A stretch of 17,658 bases of DNA, from NCBI GenBank assembly GCA_046728935.1, contig JBKPFS010000086.1, positions 1 to 17,658 on the forward strand, read 5' to 3'. The stretch is from DATAFO01 sp046728935 (GTDB lineage: Bacteria > Actinomycetota > Thermoleophilia > Solirubrobacterales > 70-9). Position numbers and translations under genes: made by a program. The notes under the pieces are model-generated. The model ran no database searches. It saw only the letters and a list, made by a program, of their open reading frames with translations, and was not told where the DNA came from. Positions 1 to 7,158 of the stretch are shown here, in pieces (within the stretch, counting starts at the first letter, position 1; the number at the start of each line of letters is the position of its first letter).

Positions 1-696
1 GTCGAGGACTCGATCATCCGCCTGGCCCAGAAGTCGCGCGCGACCGGAATCCACCTGGTGCTCGCGACCCAGCGCCCCTCGACCGACATCATCACCGGGA
101 CGATCAAGGTCAACATCCCGGCCCGGATCGCGTTCTCAGTCGCCTCGCAGGTGGACTCGCGCGTGATCCTCGACCAGGGCGGGGCCGAGACGCTGCTCGG
201 CCAGGGCGACATGCTCTTCCGCCCGGTCGGCACCTCGAAGCTCCAGCGCATCCAGGGCGCGTTCGTCACCGAGGAGGAGATCGGACGCATCTGCGCGCAC
301 TGGTCGAAGCAGGGCGAGCCCGAGTTCGACGCCGAGCTCCTCGATGCGCGGCCGGAGCACGAGGAGGAGGGGCTCGACGGCGAGCTGTCTCCCGACCGCG
401 ACGATCTGCTCGCGGACGCCGCGCGGATCGTGGTCGAGAGCCAGACAGCTTCCGTTTCGATGCTCCAGCGCCGGCTGCGGGTGGGCTACACGCGGGCCGG
501 CCGGCTGATCGACATGCTCGAGCGCCGGGGGATCATCTCGGGGTACGAGGGCTCGAAGCCGCGCCAGGTGCTGGTCTCCGAGGCCGAGTTGCCGCGGCTC
601 CTCAAGCGGATCGACGCGGGCGGCGGCGGCGACCCCGCGGTCGATGGCGACGACCCGGCGTCGACCGAGGGCGAGCTCGAGCCAATCGGGCGCTGA
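1..696 (+). CDS. ftsK: DNA translocase FtsK, C-terminal part (5' end outside window)
   Basis: The reading frame is open from base 1, giving the last 231 residues of an FtsK/SpoIIIE double-stranded DNA translocase. This family pumps chromosome ends through the closing septum. The first ~80 residues carry typical motor-domain signatures: VEDSIIRLAQKSRATGIHLV, then LATQRPSTDIITG, then the SRVILDQGGAETLLGQGDML segment. After an acidic linker (about residues 90-135), residues ~138-190 (LLADAARIVVESQTASVSML onward) form the winged-helix gamma domain that in this family reads polar KOPS-type sites. The Walker A region lies upstream of the window. The gene is followed by a RodZ-like gene and cinA, an order also seen in Bacillus (spoIIIE, ymfM, pgsA, cinA). 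Identification is secure; only the N-terminal membrane part is unseen. Confidence 0.95.
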   Translation, partial: VEDSIIRLAQKSRATGIHLVLATQRPSTDIITGTIKVNIPARIAFSVASQVDSRVILDQGGAETLLGQGDMLFRPVGTSKLQRIQGAFVTEEEIGRICAHWSKQGEPEFDAELLDARPEHEEEGLDGELSPDRDDLLADAARIVVESQTASVSMLQRRLRVGYTRAGRLIDMLERRGIISGYEGSKPRQVLVSEAELPRLLKRIDAGGGGDPAVDGDDPASTEGELEPIGR

Positions 697-783
697 GTCG
701 CTCGAAGGCGGCTCTTCCCGGCGCCCGCGGGCGCCGATGACGAGAATACGCGTCCGATGGCTCGTTACGCCGAGGGCAACGAG

Positions 784-1584
784 ATGCGCATCGGCGAGGT
801 CCTGAAGGAGAGCCGGACCCGTCAGGGGCTCGATATCCGGACGGTCGAGGAGCGCACGAAGATCCGGACTAAGTACCTGCGGGCGCTCGAGAACGAGGAG
901 TGGGACGTGCTTCCCAATCCGGCCTATGCGAAGGGGTTCCTGCGCACCTACGCGCAGCTCCTCGGGCTCGACGCCGACGCGCTCGTCGACGAGTACAGGC
1001 GCCAGGTCGAGGCGGTCCGGGGCGAGTCCACCTACCCGGTCGGCGAGCGGGTGCTCGAGCACCGTCGCCCGCTCGGGGAGTCCGGGCCCAGATCGCCGGT
1101 ACTGGTCTGGGCCGGAGCGGCCGTCGTCGCCATCGTCGGGGTGCTGCTGGTGCTCGGGCTGTTCGGCGGAGACGACAACGAGCCGGCCCAGAAGAACCGT
1201 CACGCGAAGGCCCGCGCCGAGAAGCGCGCGGAGCGCCGCAAGGAGCAGCGGCGCGAACAGCACCAGCAGGCGGCGGCCCAGCAGGAGAGCCAGACCGTCA
1301 CCCTGCGCCTCGAGATGCACTCCGACGTCCTCGTTTGCCTGCTGGGAGACGAGGACCGTCCGCTGATCGACAGCCAGGTCCTGTTCGCCGGCGACGAGGA
1401 GGGGCCCTACGTGGCGAAGCGCTTCGAGCTTCGCTTTCCGTCCGGCTACGACCGCGATCAGTTCGACCTCTTCCTGAACGGGGAACGAACGCGCCTCAAG
1501 GAGACGCTGGGCCCGGCCGCCTACACGATCAAGCCGCCGGATCGGATCGATCCCGCGCCGGAGCCCGGGCCGGAGTGTCCGTGA
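784..1584 (+). CDS. RodZ-like membrane-anchored HTH protein
   Basis: This 266-residue protein has an N-terminal Cro/RodZ-type helix-turn-helix (residues ~1-70: MRIGEVLKESRTRQGLDIRT, then a PAYAKGFLRTYAQLLGLD stretch typical of the HTH_25 family). One transmembrane helix lies at ~105-127. A very basic Arg/Lys/Gln-rich segment follows at ~135-170, then a C-terminal beta-rich domain like the DUF4115 part of RodZ. In RodZ the HTH contacts MreB and the tail lies outside the membrane. I chose ATG 784 because a GAGGG Shine-Dalgarno sits 7 nt upstream and the protein then begins as RodZ proteins do; ATG 757 is possible in frame but has no good site. The stop overlaps the GTG of cinA (GTGA), so the two are translationally coupled. 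No mreB is visible, so the shape-determination role is inferred. Confidence 0.85.
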   Translation: MRIGEVLKESRTRQGLDIRTVEERTKIRTKYLRALENEEWDVLPNPAYAKGFLRTYAQLLGLDADALVDEYRRQVEAVRGESTYPVGERVLEHRRPLGESGPRSPVLVWAGAAVVAIVGVLLVLGLFGGDDNEPAQKNRHAKARAEKRAERRKEQRREQHQQAAAQQESQTVTLRLEMHSDVLVCLLGDEDRPLIDSQVLFAGDEEGPYVAKRFELRFPSGYDRDQFDLFLNGERTRLKETLGPAAYTIKPPDRIDPAPEPGPECP

Positions 1585-2873
1585 GCGCGGCGGGGTCCGT
1601 TCGGGCGGGGATTCTCATCACCGGCACCGAGGTGATCACCGCCCGGATCACGGATCGGAACGGACCATGGATCTCGGAGCGACTCGGCGAGTTCGGGATC
1701 GAGGTGGTTCACATCCTGGTCGTCGGCGACCGGCCGGCCGACCTCGACGCCGGGCTTCGCTTCCTCGCGGCCGAGGGCTCCGACCTGATCGTCACCAGCG
1801 GCGGGCTCGGGCCCACGGCCGACGATCTCACCGCCGAGGTAGTGGCCCGGTTCGCGGGACGCGAGCTGGTCCTCGACGAGGGGATGGAGGAGAAGATCGC
1901 GCGGATCATCGCCGGCTTCGCCAGGCGGATGGGGTTCGACCCCGAGGCCCTGCGGGCCGCCAATCGCAAGCAGGCGATGGTGCCCGAGGGGGCGGCGACC
2001 GTCGACCCGGCGGGGACGGCGCCCGGGCTCGTGGTCGAGACCGGGGAGGGGCCGACCGTGATCGTGCTCCCGGGCCCGCCGCGTGAGCTCCAGGCGATGT
2101 GGCCGGAGGCGCTCGCGACCGACGAGGCGAGGGCAGTTCTGGAGCGGGCGGAGCCCTACCAGACGCGGACACTGCGCCTGTTCGGGATCCCCGAGTCGGA
2201 GATCGCCAAGTCGCTGCGCGAAATCGGGGAGCGACTCGACCTCGAACCGCTCGAGATCACCACCTGCCTGCGCCGAGGCGAGATCGAGATCTCCATCCGC
2301 CACCGCGCGGGCGCCGACGAGATCGCGGATGGGCTCGCGCAGGGGATCGTCGAGCGCCACGAGCGGTTCCTGTTCAGCCTCGACGGGTCGACGATCGACG
2401 AGCAGGTCGCCGAGCTCCTGCGTCGCGACCGGCGGATCGGGCTTGCTGAGTCGTGCACCGCGGGCCTGCTGGCAGCCCGGCTCGCCGAGCCGCCGGGGGC
2501 CTCCGAGTACCTGGCGGGCGGCGTCGTGGCGTACTCGAACGAGGCCAAGACCGAGCTGCTCGGCGTGCCGGCGGAGCTGATCGAGCGCCACGGTGCCGTC
2601 TCGCCCGAGGTCGCGGAGGAGATGGCCGACGGCGCGATCGCCCGCTTCGAGGCCAACGTCGGCGTCGGCATCACCGGGATCGCGGGTCCCGGCGGTGGCA
2701 CGAAGGAGAAGCCGGTCGGCTACGTCTGCGTGTGCGTGAAGCTTCCCGACGGGCCGACGCTGGCTCGCGACCCGGTGATCCCCGGGGACCGCGCCGACAT
2801 CAAGGATCGTGCCTGCACTCTCGCCCTCCACCTGCTCCTGCGCCTGCTCCGCGGCGAGGAGTTCCAGCTCTGA
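1581..2873 (+). CDS. cinA: CinA family protein, nicotinamide-nucleotide amidohydrolase
   Basis: This 430-residue two-domain CinA is of normal length. Residues ~10-170 are the MoaB/MogA-like domain (GILITGTEVITARITDRNGP, then LIVTSGGLGPTADDLT and VIVLPGPPRELQAMW). Residues ~275-425 are the CinA C-terminal domain, with the ESCTAG motif at 290-295 and the GVGITGIAGPGGGTKEKPVG motif. In the family this domain deamidates NMN to nicotinate mononucleotide for NAD salvage, and the N-terminal domain has ADP-ribose pyrophosphatase activity in some members. GTG 1581 has GGAG 5 nt upstream and overlaps the previous stop by 4 nt; GTG 1575 is an alternative. cinA is commonly linked to recA, as here, but recA lies about 1.5 kb downstream behind an inserted stretch. 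Confidence 0.93.
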   Translation: MSAAGSVRAGILITGTEVITARITDRNGPWISERLGEFGIEVVHILVVGDRPADLDAGLRFLAAEGSDLIVTSGGLGPTADDLTAEVVARFAGRELVLDEGMEEKIARIIAGFARRMGFDPEALRAANRKQAMVPEGAATVDPAGTAPGLVVETGEGPTVIVLPGPPRELQAMWPEALATDEARAVLERAEPYQTRTLRLFGIPESEIAKSLREIGERLDLEPLEITTCLRRGEIEISIRHRAGADEIADGLAQGIVERHERFLFSLDGSTIDEQVAELLRRDRRIGLAESCTAGLLAARLAEPPGASEYLAGGVVAYSNEAKTELLGVPAELIERHGAVSPEVAEEMADGAIARFEANVGVGITGIAGPGGGTKEKPVGYVCVCVKLPDGPTLARDPVIPGDRADIKDRACTLALHLLLRLLRGEEFQL

Positions 2874-2956
2874 GCGCGTCCGGGTGAGCGGGCGTCAATG
2901 CGCAGCGGCCATCGAGTCTGGACTTTGACTGCCTAGCCGCCAAATCCACCACTCGA

Positions 2957-2970
2957 CCTCGAGCTCGAGG
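2957..2970. repeat. 14-bp perfect palindrome
   Basis: CCTCGAGCTCGAGG reads the same on both strands. It lies in the gene-poor stretch 84 bp after cinA. It could be an operator-like site, but GC-rich CTCGAG runs are common in this genome, so chance is a real alternative. Confidence 0.5.
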
Positions 2971-3244
2971 AAATCCGGCCACCACGGCCTCGACGGACGA
3001 GCGTGTGCCTCAGCGTGAGCCGCGCATGTTCTTGACAGCGAACCAGGCTGAGCCGTGTACTCGCCGTCACCTCGTGGGTCCAAGACGCGAGGCGACGCCA
3101 TCTCTCGCGGCACGGCACGGCGGTTGACAGCGGCCGCCGCCGCCGTTCTGGTCCTGCTAGGCCTCAAGGGCGAGGACGCCGCCAGCCAGTGCGAGGTCGA
3201 GCGGTCGATTCCATAACCCGGGCTTCGTCACGCCGGGGACGAAC

Positions 3245-3274
3245 CCACGCTCGCGCGCTTCGAGGCGAGCGTGG
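3245..3274. repeat. Perfect 10-bp inverted repeat (hairpin) before the SnoaL-like gene
   Basis: The arm CCACGCTCGC (3245-3254) pairs exactly with GCGAGCGTGG (3265-3274) across a 10-base loop. No T-run follows on either side, so it is not a standard intrinsic terminator. It lies 35 bp upstream of the ATG at 3310 and could be an RNA hairpin in that leader, a protein-binding site, or a U-less terminator of the cinA transcript. Confidence 0.55.
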
Positions 3275-3309
3275 ACGTCGACGGCCGAATCGGCTGAGAA
3301 GATGCGCCC

Positions 3310-3687
3310 ATGGATGAGCCGACAGTCAGGGCGATGCTCGAGCAGCACTTCGACTACGCGAGCAGCGATCCCAGCCGCGCTCACGAGATGTACCACGACG
3401 ACGCTGTGCTCGAGTTCCCGCAGTCCGGCGAGCGCTTCGTCGGAACTGACAACTTCCGTGAGTGGAGAAGCAACTATCCCGCGTCTACGACCCCCGAGTT
3501 TCAGGAGATCAGAGGCCGAGACGACCTCTGGGTCGCCGAGCTGACGATCAGCTACGACCAGGGCCCCAAGAACTTCGGGGTCAGCATCCTTGAGTTTCGA
3601 GGGGACAAGATCGCGCGTGAGTCGATCTACGTCACCGAGGTTTGGGAGCCACCAGAGTGGCGAGCTCAGTGGCGGTCAGCGCCGTAG
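3310..3687 (+). CDS. SnoaL-like / NTF2-superfamily protein
   Basis: This 125-residue protein has the pattern of a small alpha+beta-barrel SnoaL-like protein. An N-terminal helix pair (MDEPTVRAMLEQHFDYASSD) leads to the YHDDAVLEFPQSGERFVGTD segment typical of the fold, where residues line a pocket. It then shows FREWRSNYP, the strand WVAELTISYD and the closing strand KIARESIYVTEVWEPPEWR. Family members are diverse (isomerases, hydrolases, binding proteins), so no substrate can be named. The start at ATG 3310 has only a weak upstream site (GAGAAG at 3296-3301). The gene stands alone between cinA and thpR, and with the preceding gene-poor stretch interrupts the cinA/ligT/recA order. Acquisition by transfer is plausible but unproven. 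Confidence 0.8.
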   Translation: MDEPTVRAMLEQHFDYASSDPSRAHEMYHDDAVLEFPQSGERFVGTDNFREWRSNYPASTTPEFQEIRGRDDLWVAELTISYDQGPKNFGVSILEFRGDKIARESIYVTEVWEPPEWRAQWRSAP

Positions 3688-3740
3688 GGCTCGCTACCGC
3701 TGACAATGCACCCGCGTGCCCGTCCCGTGACATCGAGGCC

Positions 3741-3770
3741 TTGTTTCGGCACTGACGCGCTGCCTAGGCT
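3741..3770 (+). promoter_or_regulatory. Candidate promoter of thpR-recA-recX, giving a leaderless mRNA
   Basis: A TTGTTT -35-like hexamer (3741-3746) is followed after 18 bp by TAGGCT (3765-3770), which fits the actinobacterial TAnnnT -10. The GTG start of thpR at 3777 lies 6 bases after the -10, so transcription would begin at or next to the start codon. I saw no clear LexA box (GAAC-N4-GTTC type) nearby. This is inferred from sequence only. Confidence 0.4.
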
Positions 3771-3776
3771 GACGGA

Positions 3777-4415
3777 GTGGCAAAGGAGCGGCTGAAGAGC
3801 CCGCGGGCGCGGCTGTTCGTCGCCCTCGACCTGCCTGAGCCCGTGCGCGAGGGCCTCGTCGCGTGGCAGGAGCGCGAGATCACGGATCCCGCCCTGCGCG
3901 CCCTGGGCGGCGATCAGATCCACGTCACCCTCTGCTTCCTCAACTACCACCCCGAGAAGGCGATCGAGGACATCCTGGGCGTGGTGGCAGGCGTCGAGCC
4001 CCGCCCGGTCGAGCTTCGGTTCATGGCGGAGCCGAAGCCGATCCCGTCCCCGTCACGCCCGCGACTTTTCGCCGTCGAGGCCGACAGCCCGGCGTCGATC
4101 GAGATCCAGCAGGAACTCTCGGACGCGCTCGAGGCGAGGCGCTTCTACGAGCCCGAGAAGCGGGCGTTCTGGCCTCACGTGACAGTGGCGCGGGTGCGAT
4201 CGGAGCGCGGCTCGCGGGGTCGAGGGCGACGTTATGGAAAGCCGCAGCGAGTATCCGAGCCGCCGGGGGCGCTCCCGGAGTCGCTTCTCAGCCCGTTCGA
4301 GGCGCCACGGGTGGCTCTCTATCGCTCGTCGCTGCGCCCGACTGGCGCCGAGTACGTCCGACTGGGCGAGTTGAATCTGTCGTTCGCCGACGAGGGCGGA
4401 AGGAAGGTGACTTGA
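3777..4415 (+). CDS. thpR: RNA 2',3'-cyclic phosphodiesterase (ThpR/LigT, 2H family)
   Basis: This 212-residue protein belongs to the 2H phosphoesterase family. Both catalytic HxT motifs are present: H49-V-T51 (IHVTLCFLNY) and H134-V-T136 (WPHVTVARVR). The N-terminus (RLFVALDLPEPVREGL) is typical of ThpR. The bacterial enzymes open 2',3'-cyclic phosphate RNA ends to 2'-phosphates, and some catalyse 2'-5' ligation in vitro. An Arg/Gly-rich insert sits at ~143-155. The GTG start at 3777 has no separate Shine-Dalgarno, since GGAG runs into it; a possible promoter ends 6 nt upstream, consistent with a leaderless transcript. The stop is 2 nt before the recA ATG, so the two genes are co-transcribed. 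The cinA-ligT-recA arrangement is known from Deinococcus. Confidence 0.9.
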   Translation: MAKERLKSPRARLFVALDLPEPVREGLVAWQEREITDPALRALGGDQIHVTLCFLNYHPEKAIEDILGVVAGVEPRPVELRFMAEPKPIPSPSRPRLFAVEADSPASIEIQQELSDALEARRFYEPEKRAFWPHVTVARVRSERGSRGRGRRYGKPQRVSEPPGALPESLLSPFEAPRVALYRSSLRPTGAEYVRLGELNLSFADEGGRKVT

Positions 4416-4417
4416 AG

Positions 4418-6634
4418 ATGGCAGACGAGAAGAAGACGAACCTGAAGGCGGCCGACGCCAAGGACAAGGAGAAGGAGGCGAAGGCCAAGGACGCTGCGCT
4501 CGAGGCGGCGGTGACCCAGATCGAGAAGGAGTTCGGGCAGGGGTCGGTGATGAAGCTGGGCGACAAGAGCGCCGTCCAGGTGGAGGCGATTCCCACCGGG
4601 GCGCTGTCGCTCGACCTGGCGCTTGGGGTCGGCGGGGTCCCGCGCGGGCGGATCGTGGAGATCTTCGGCCCCGAGTCCTCGGGGAAGACGACGCTCGTCT
4701 ACCACATCATCGCCGAGGCTCAGGCGCGCGGCGGGGTGTGCGCGTTCGTCGACGCCGAGCACGCGATCGACCCGATCTACGCGAAGCGGATAGGCGTCGA
4801 CACGGACGAGCTCTTGATCTCGCAACCCGATTACGGCGAGCAGGCGCTGGAGATCGTGGACGTCCTGGTGCGCTCGGGCGCCGTCGACGTGGTCGCGGTG
4901 GACTCTGTGGCAGCGCTAACGCCGCGAGTGGAGCTCGAGGGCCAGATGGGCGAGCAGACGGTCGGCCTTCAGGCGCGACTGATGTCGCAGGCGCTGCGAA
5001 AGCTCGCCGGCAACCTCAACCGGGCGAAGACAATCTGCCTGTTCACGAACCAGATCCGGGAGAAGATCGGCGTCATGTTCGGCTGCTTTTCATATGACAC
5101 CCGAGTCACGCTGGCCGACGGGACCACTGAGCGAATCGGCAAGATCGTCACTCAGCGACTGCCCGTCGAAGTGATGTCGATGGATCCCGCAACCGGCGAC
5201 ATCTCATCGAAGAGGATTGTCGACTACTACAGGAATGGCGAAACCGAGGAGTGGCTTGGTTTCGAGGTGGGCGGGGGCAGAGGGCGCCGCAGGTTCACGT
5301 GTACGCCCAACCACCTGATCTTCACGCCCGAGGGGAAGAAGCCCGCTGCCGAGATCCAGGAAGGCGACGATGTGCTCGCCACGGTCAAGCACTACAACCT
5401 GCGGGAGGACCAGCTCAAGCTGATCCTCGGCAGCGTTCTAGGAGATGGTTCTCTGCGTTATGTGTCAGAGCAGAACGTCCACTTCCGGGTTGGCCATGGG
5501 CATAAACAGCGTGAGTACTGCGAGTGGAAGCACGAGATGCTGGCGCCGTTTGCCGGCAAGGTACGGCCCACCGGCAACGGGGTGGGGTTCGACACGATTC
5601 CGATGCACCAACTCGTTTCGGTCCATGCATCGGTCTACTCCAACGGCGAGCGAATCGTCAGCGATGAGTTCATCGATCAACTCGACGAGCGCGCGTTCGC
5701 GGCCTGGTACTGCGATGACGGGACGTTCGGCGGCAGCTACGAGCGGTGGGGCCACGGCAAGGCCGAGATCTGCAACCGCTCACTAAGCCTCGCGGACAAG
5801 GAACGTCTGGCGGCTCGGCTCGAAGCCCTCGGCATGGGTCGGCCGACGGTTAGCGATCGTGGCTTGATGTTCACTGGAGAGAGGACACGGCAATTCCAGA
5901 AGCGGATTGCGCCCTATGTCCATCCCTCGTTGGATTACAAGCTCCATCCTGACCTGCGGGGGCAGTTCGAGTGGCATCCAGACACCAGCGATGCCCATTT
6001 GAACGGGACGCGCCTCGCTTCACGTACGGAGCTTCGAGCGGTTGCAATGAAGGTGCTCCGTAAGTTCACACCGCCCCCCTCGCGACGGCGGCGAGTTCGC
6101 TACGACCTTCAGATCGAGGGTAACCACACCTACCTCGTGGGGGATGGTGTTGTGGTGCACAACTCCCCCGAGACCCAGCCCGGTGGGCGGGCGCTGAAGT
6201 TCTACTGCTCGCAGCGTCTCGACATGCGCCGCATCGAGACCCTCAAGGAGGGCACCGAGGCGGTCGGCAACCGGGTGCGGGTGAAGGTGGTCAAGAACAA
6301 GGTCGCGGCGCCCTTCCGCCAGGCCGAGTTCGACATCGAGTACGGGGCTGGCATCTCGCATGAGGGTTGCCTGCTCGACCTGGCGCTAGAGCACGACCTG
6401 GTGCAGAAGTCGGGGTCGTTCTTCAGCTACGGCGAGCTGCGCCTCGGCCAGGGGCGCCCCAACACCAAGCAGTACCTGGCCGAGAACCCGGAGCTGGCGC
6501 AGGAGATCGAGGCGAAGCTGTTCGCCGAGCTCGGGATCGAGCGCACGCCGCGGGTGCGGCCCGTCGTCGTCGACGAGCCTGGGGAGGACGACGCCGAGAC
6601 GGCGGAGCCCGAGGCCGAGGCGAAGGCCGCCTAG
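4418..6634 (+). CDS. recA: Recombinase RecA precursor containing an intein
   Basis: The 738-residue precursor yields a 378-residue RecA after removal of a 360-residue intein. RecA forms ATP-dependent filaments on single-stranded DNA for strand exchange and SOS induction. The Walker A motif GPESSGKTT is at residues 84-92, Walker B is VDVVAVDSVAAL, and the FTNQIREKIGVMFG segment leads to loop L2. After the intein the protein resumes with SPETQPGGRALKFY, KNKVAAPFRQAEFDI and an acidic tail (DEPGEDDAETAEPEAEAKAA). The N-terminus has about 28 extra Lys/Ala/Asp-rich residues before the usual core start. An AAGGTGA Shine-Dalgarno lies 7 nt before ATG 4418. recX begins 7 nt after the stop, so thpR, recA and recX form one operon. 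Confidence 0.97.
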   Translation: MADEKKTNLKAADAKDKEKEAKAKDAALEAAVTQIEKEFGQGSVMKLGDKSAVQVEAIPTGALSLDLALGVGGVPRGRIVEIFGPESSGKTTLVYHIIAEAQARGGVCAFVDAEHAIDPIYAKRIGVDTDELLISQPDYGEQALEIVDVLVRSGAVDVVAVDSVAALTPRVELEGQMGEQTVGLQARLMSQALRKLAGNLNRAKTICLFTNQIREKIGVMFGCFSYDTRVTLADGTTERIGKIVTQRLPVEVMSMDPATGDISSKRIVDYYRNGETEEWLGFEVGGGRGRRRFTCTPNHLIFTPEGKKPAAEIQEGDDVLATVKHYNLREDQLKLILGSVLGDGSLRYVSEQNVHFRVGHGHKQREYCEWKHEMLAPFAGKVRPTGNGVGFDTIPMHQLVSVHASVYSNGERIVSDEFIDQLDERAFAAWYCDDGTFGGSYERWGHGKAEICNRSLSLADKERLAARLEALGMGRPTVSDRGLMFTGERTRQFQKRIAPYVHPSLDYKLHPDLRGQFEWHPDTSDAHLNGTRLASRTELRAVAMKVLRKFTPPPSRRRRVRYDLQIEGNHTYLVGDGVVVHNSPETQPGGRALKFYCSQRLDMRRIETLKEGTEAVGNRVRVKVVKNKVAAPFRQAEFDIEYGAGISHEGCLLDLALEHDLVQKSGSFFSYGELRLGQGRPNTKQYLAENPELAQEIEAKLFAELGIERTPRVRPVVVDEPGEDDAETAEPEAEAKAA
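5084..6163 (+). mobile_element. RecA intein with LAGLIDADG homing endonuclease
   Basis: This in-frame 360-residue element begins at Cys (block A, CFSYDTRVTLADG) and ends VVVHN, followed by extein Ser. Splicing residues look complete: Cys1, block B TPNH (T74, H77), block F (VRYDLQIEGNHTYLVGDG), penultimate His359, Asn360 and +1 Ser. Two endonuclease motifs are present: LILGSVLGDGSL (Asp121) and FAAWYCDDGTF (Asp211/Asp212), both with their acidic residues. It interrupts RecA between the Gly and Ser of MFG|SPET, equivalent to E. coli Gly204/Asn205 in DNA-binding loop L2. I believe this is the site used by the M. leprae-type (RecA-b) intein. Base use is visibly more AT-rich and less codon-biased than the flanking recA, consistent with horizontal entry. 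Confidence 0.95.
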
Positions 6635-6641
6635 GGACGCC

Positions 6642-7097
6642 GTGGAGCAAAGGCGCGCCTTCGAGGCGGCCGTCGAGGCGCTGGGGCGCAAGGAGCGCAC
6701 GCAGGCCGAGCTCGAGGCCTGGCTGGCCGAGCGTGACTTCCCGGCGGATGAGATCGCGGAGGCGATCGAGCGTCTGATCGTGGCCGGCGAACTCGACGAC
6801 GAGCGCTTCGCCCGCCGTTATGCCGAGGACAAGCGCGAGCTGCGCGGCTGGGGGCCGGAGCGGATCCGCGAGGCGCTCGCCGCGCGGGGCCTCGACGGCG
6901 AGCTCATCGAGGCGGCGCTCGGCCAGGACGACCGGGAGGCCCAGCTCGCGCGGGCCGTGGAGCACCTCACCGAGCGCGGGGAGCGACTCGACGACGATGC
7001 GGCGCGAAACCGGGCACTGGGCCGCCTGACCCGCCGCGGCTACGACTACGAGCTCGCCTACGAGGCGATCCGCGCGTACGGGCGCCGCGCCGCGTAG
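6642..7097 (+). CDS. recX: Regulatory protein RecX
   Basis: This 151-residue protein fits RecX, an all-helical regulator that binds RecA filaments and limits RecA activity. Recognisable pieces are ALGRKERTQAELEAWLAERD, the LIVAGELDDERFARRYAEDK motif, GWGPERIREALAARGLD, and the C-terminal three-helix repeat GRLTRRGYDYELAYEAIRAY. The GTG at 6642 begins 7 nt after the recA stop; an AGGG lies 5 nt upstream. Tight linkage to recA is the usual arrangement and supports both assignments. Nothing suggests truncation. Confidence 0.93.
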   Translation: MEQRRAFEAAVEALGRKERTQAELEAWLAERDFPADEIAEAIERLIVAGELDDERFARRYAEDKRELRGWGPERIREALAARGLDGELIEAALGQDDREAQLARAVEHLTERGERLDDDAARNRALGRLTRRGYDYELAYEAIRAYGRRAA

Positions 7098-7123
7098 GCA
7101 GGGCGCCCCCGCCCGCTCAGGGG

Positions 7124-7152
7124 TTGCGAGGAGGGCGATGCGGGCGTACGAT
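7124..7152 (+). promoter_or_regulatory. Candidate promoter of rny
   Basis: TTGCGA (7124-7129) and TACGAT (7147-7152) are 17 bp apart, close to a sigma-70-type consensus. It is the best promoter-like pair I found in the window. Transcription would start near 7159, exactly where a GCGGC/GCCGC hairpin begins, leaving a leader of about 220 nt before rny. It lies 26 bp after the recX stop. Inferred from sequence. Confidence 0.45.
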
Positions 7153-7158
7153 CCATGT

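Larger units (their letters stand above)
2874..3309 (+). other. Gene-poor intergenic stretch with palindromes
   Basis: I find no convincing gene in these 436 bases. Frames open on the - strand (2895-3167 and 3157-3396) look unlike real proteins: one is Trp-rich near its end (WWPDFLELEVEWWIWRLG) and resembles nothing I know. The stretch holds a perfect 14-bp palindrome at 2957-2970 (CCTCGAGCTCGAGG) and a perfect 10-bp inverted repeat at 3245-3274. Two exact TTGACA hexamers occur at 3032-3037 and 3124-3129, neither with a fair -10 at 16-18 bp. The text reads like decayed or foreign sequence, less regular in codon structure than its neighbours. It could be a remnant of a lost gene, possibly pgsA, which sits beside cinA in other bacteria, but I cannot see pgsA motifs. 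Confidence 0.6.

Noticed and set aside
757..783. Earlier ATG for the RodZ-like gene, adding 9 residues
   Set aside because: It lacks a Shine-Dalgarno, while ATG 784 has GAGGG at 7 nt and gives the standard family N-terminus.
3032..3129. Two exact TTGACA -35 hexamers (3032-3037 and 3124-3129)
   Set aside because: Neither has a credible -10 at 16-18 bp, and no gene starts at a sensible distance.
2895..3167. Minus-strand frame of 90 codons with a Trp-rich end
   Set aside because: No recognisable domain, odd composition and no ribosome site. I treat it as noise or decayed sequence.
3157..3396. Minus-strand frame of 79 codons running into the SnoaL-like gene
   Set aside because: Its 5' part is antisense to the SnoaL-like gene and its 3' part shows no family I know.
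3698..3706. CGCTGACAA, which on the minus strand reads TTGTCAGCG, close to the actinobacterial PafBC/RecA-NDp motif
   Set aside because: It points away from thpR-recA and has no TAnnnT at the required spacing.
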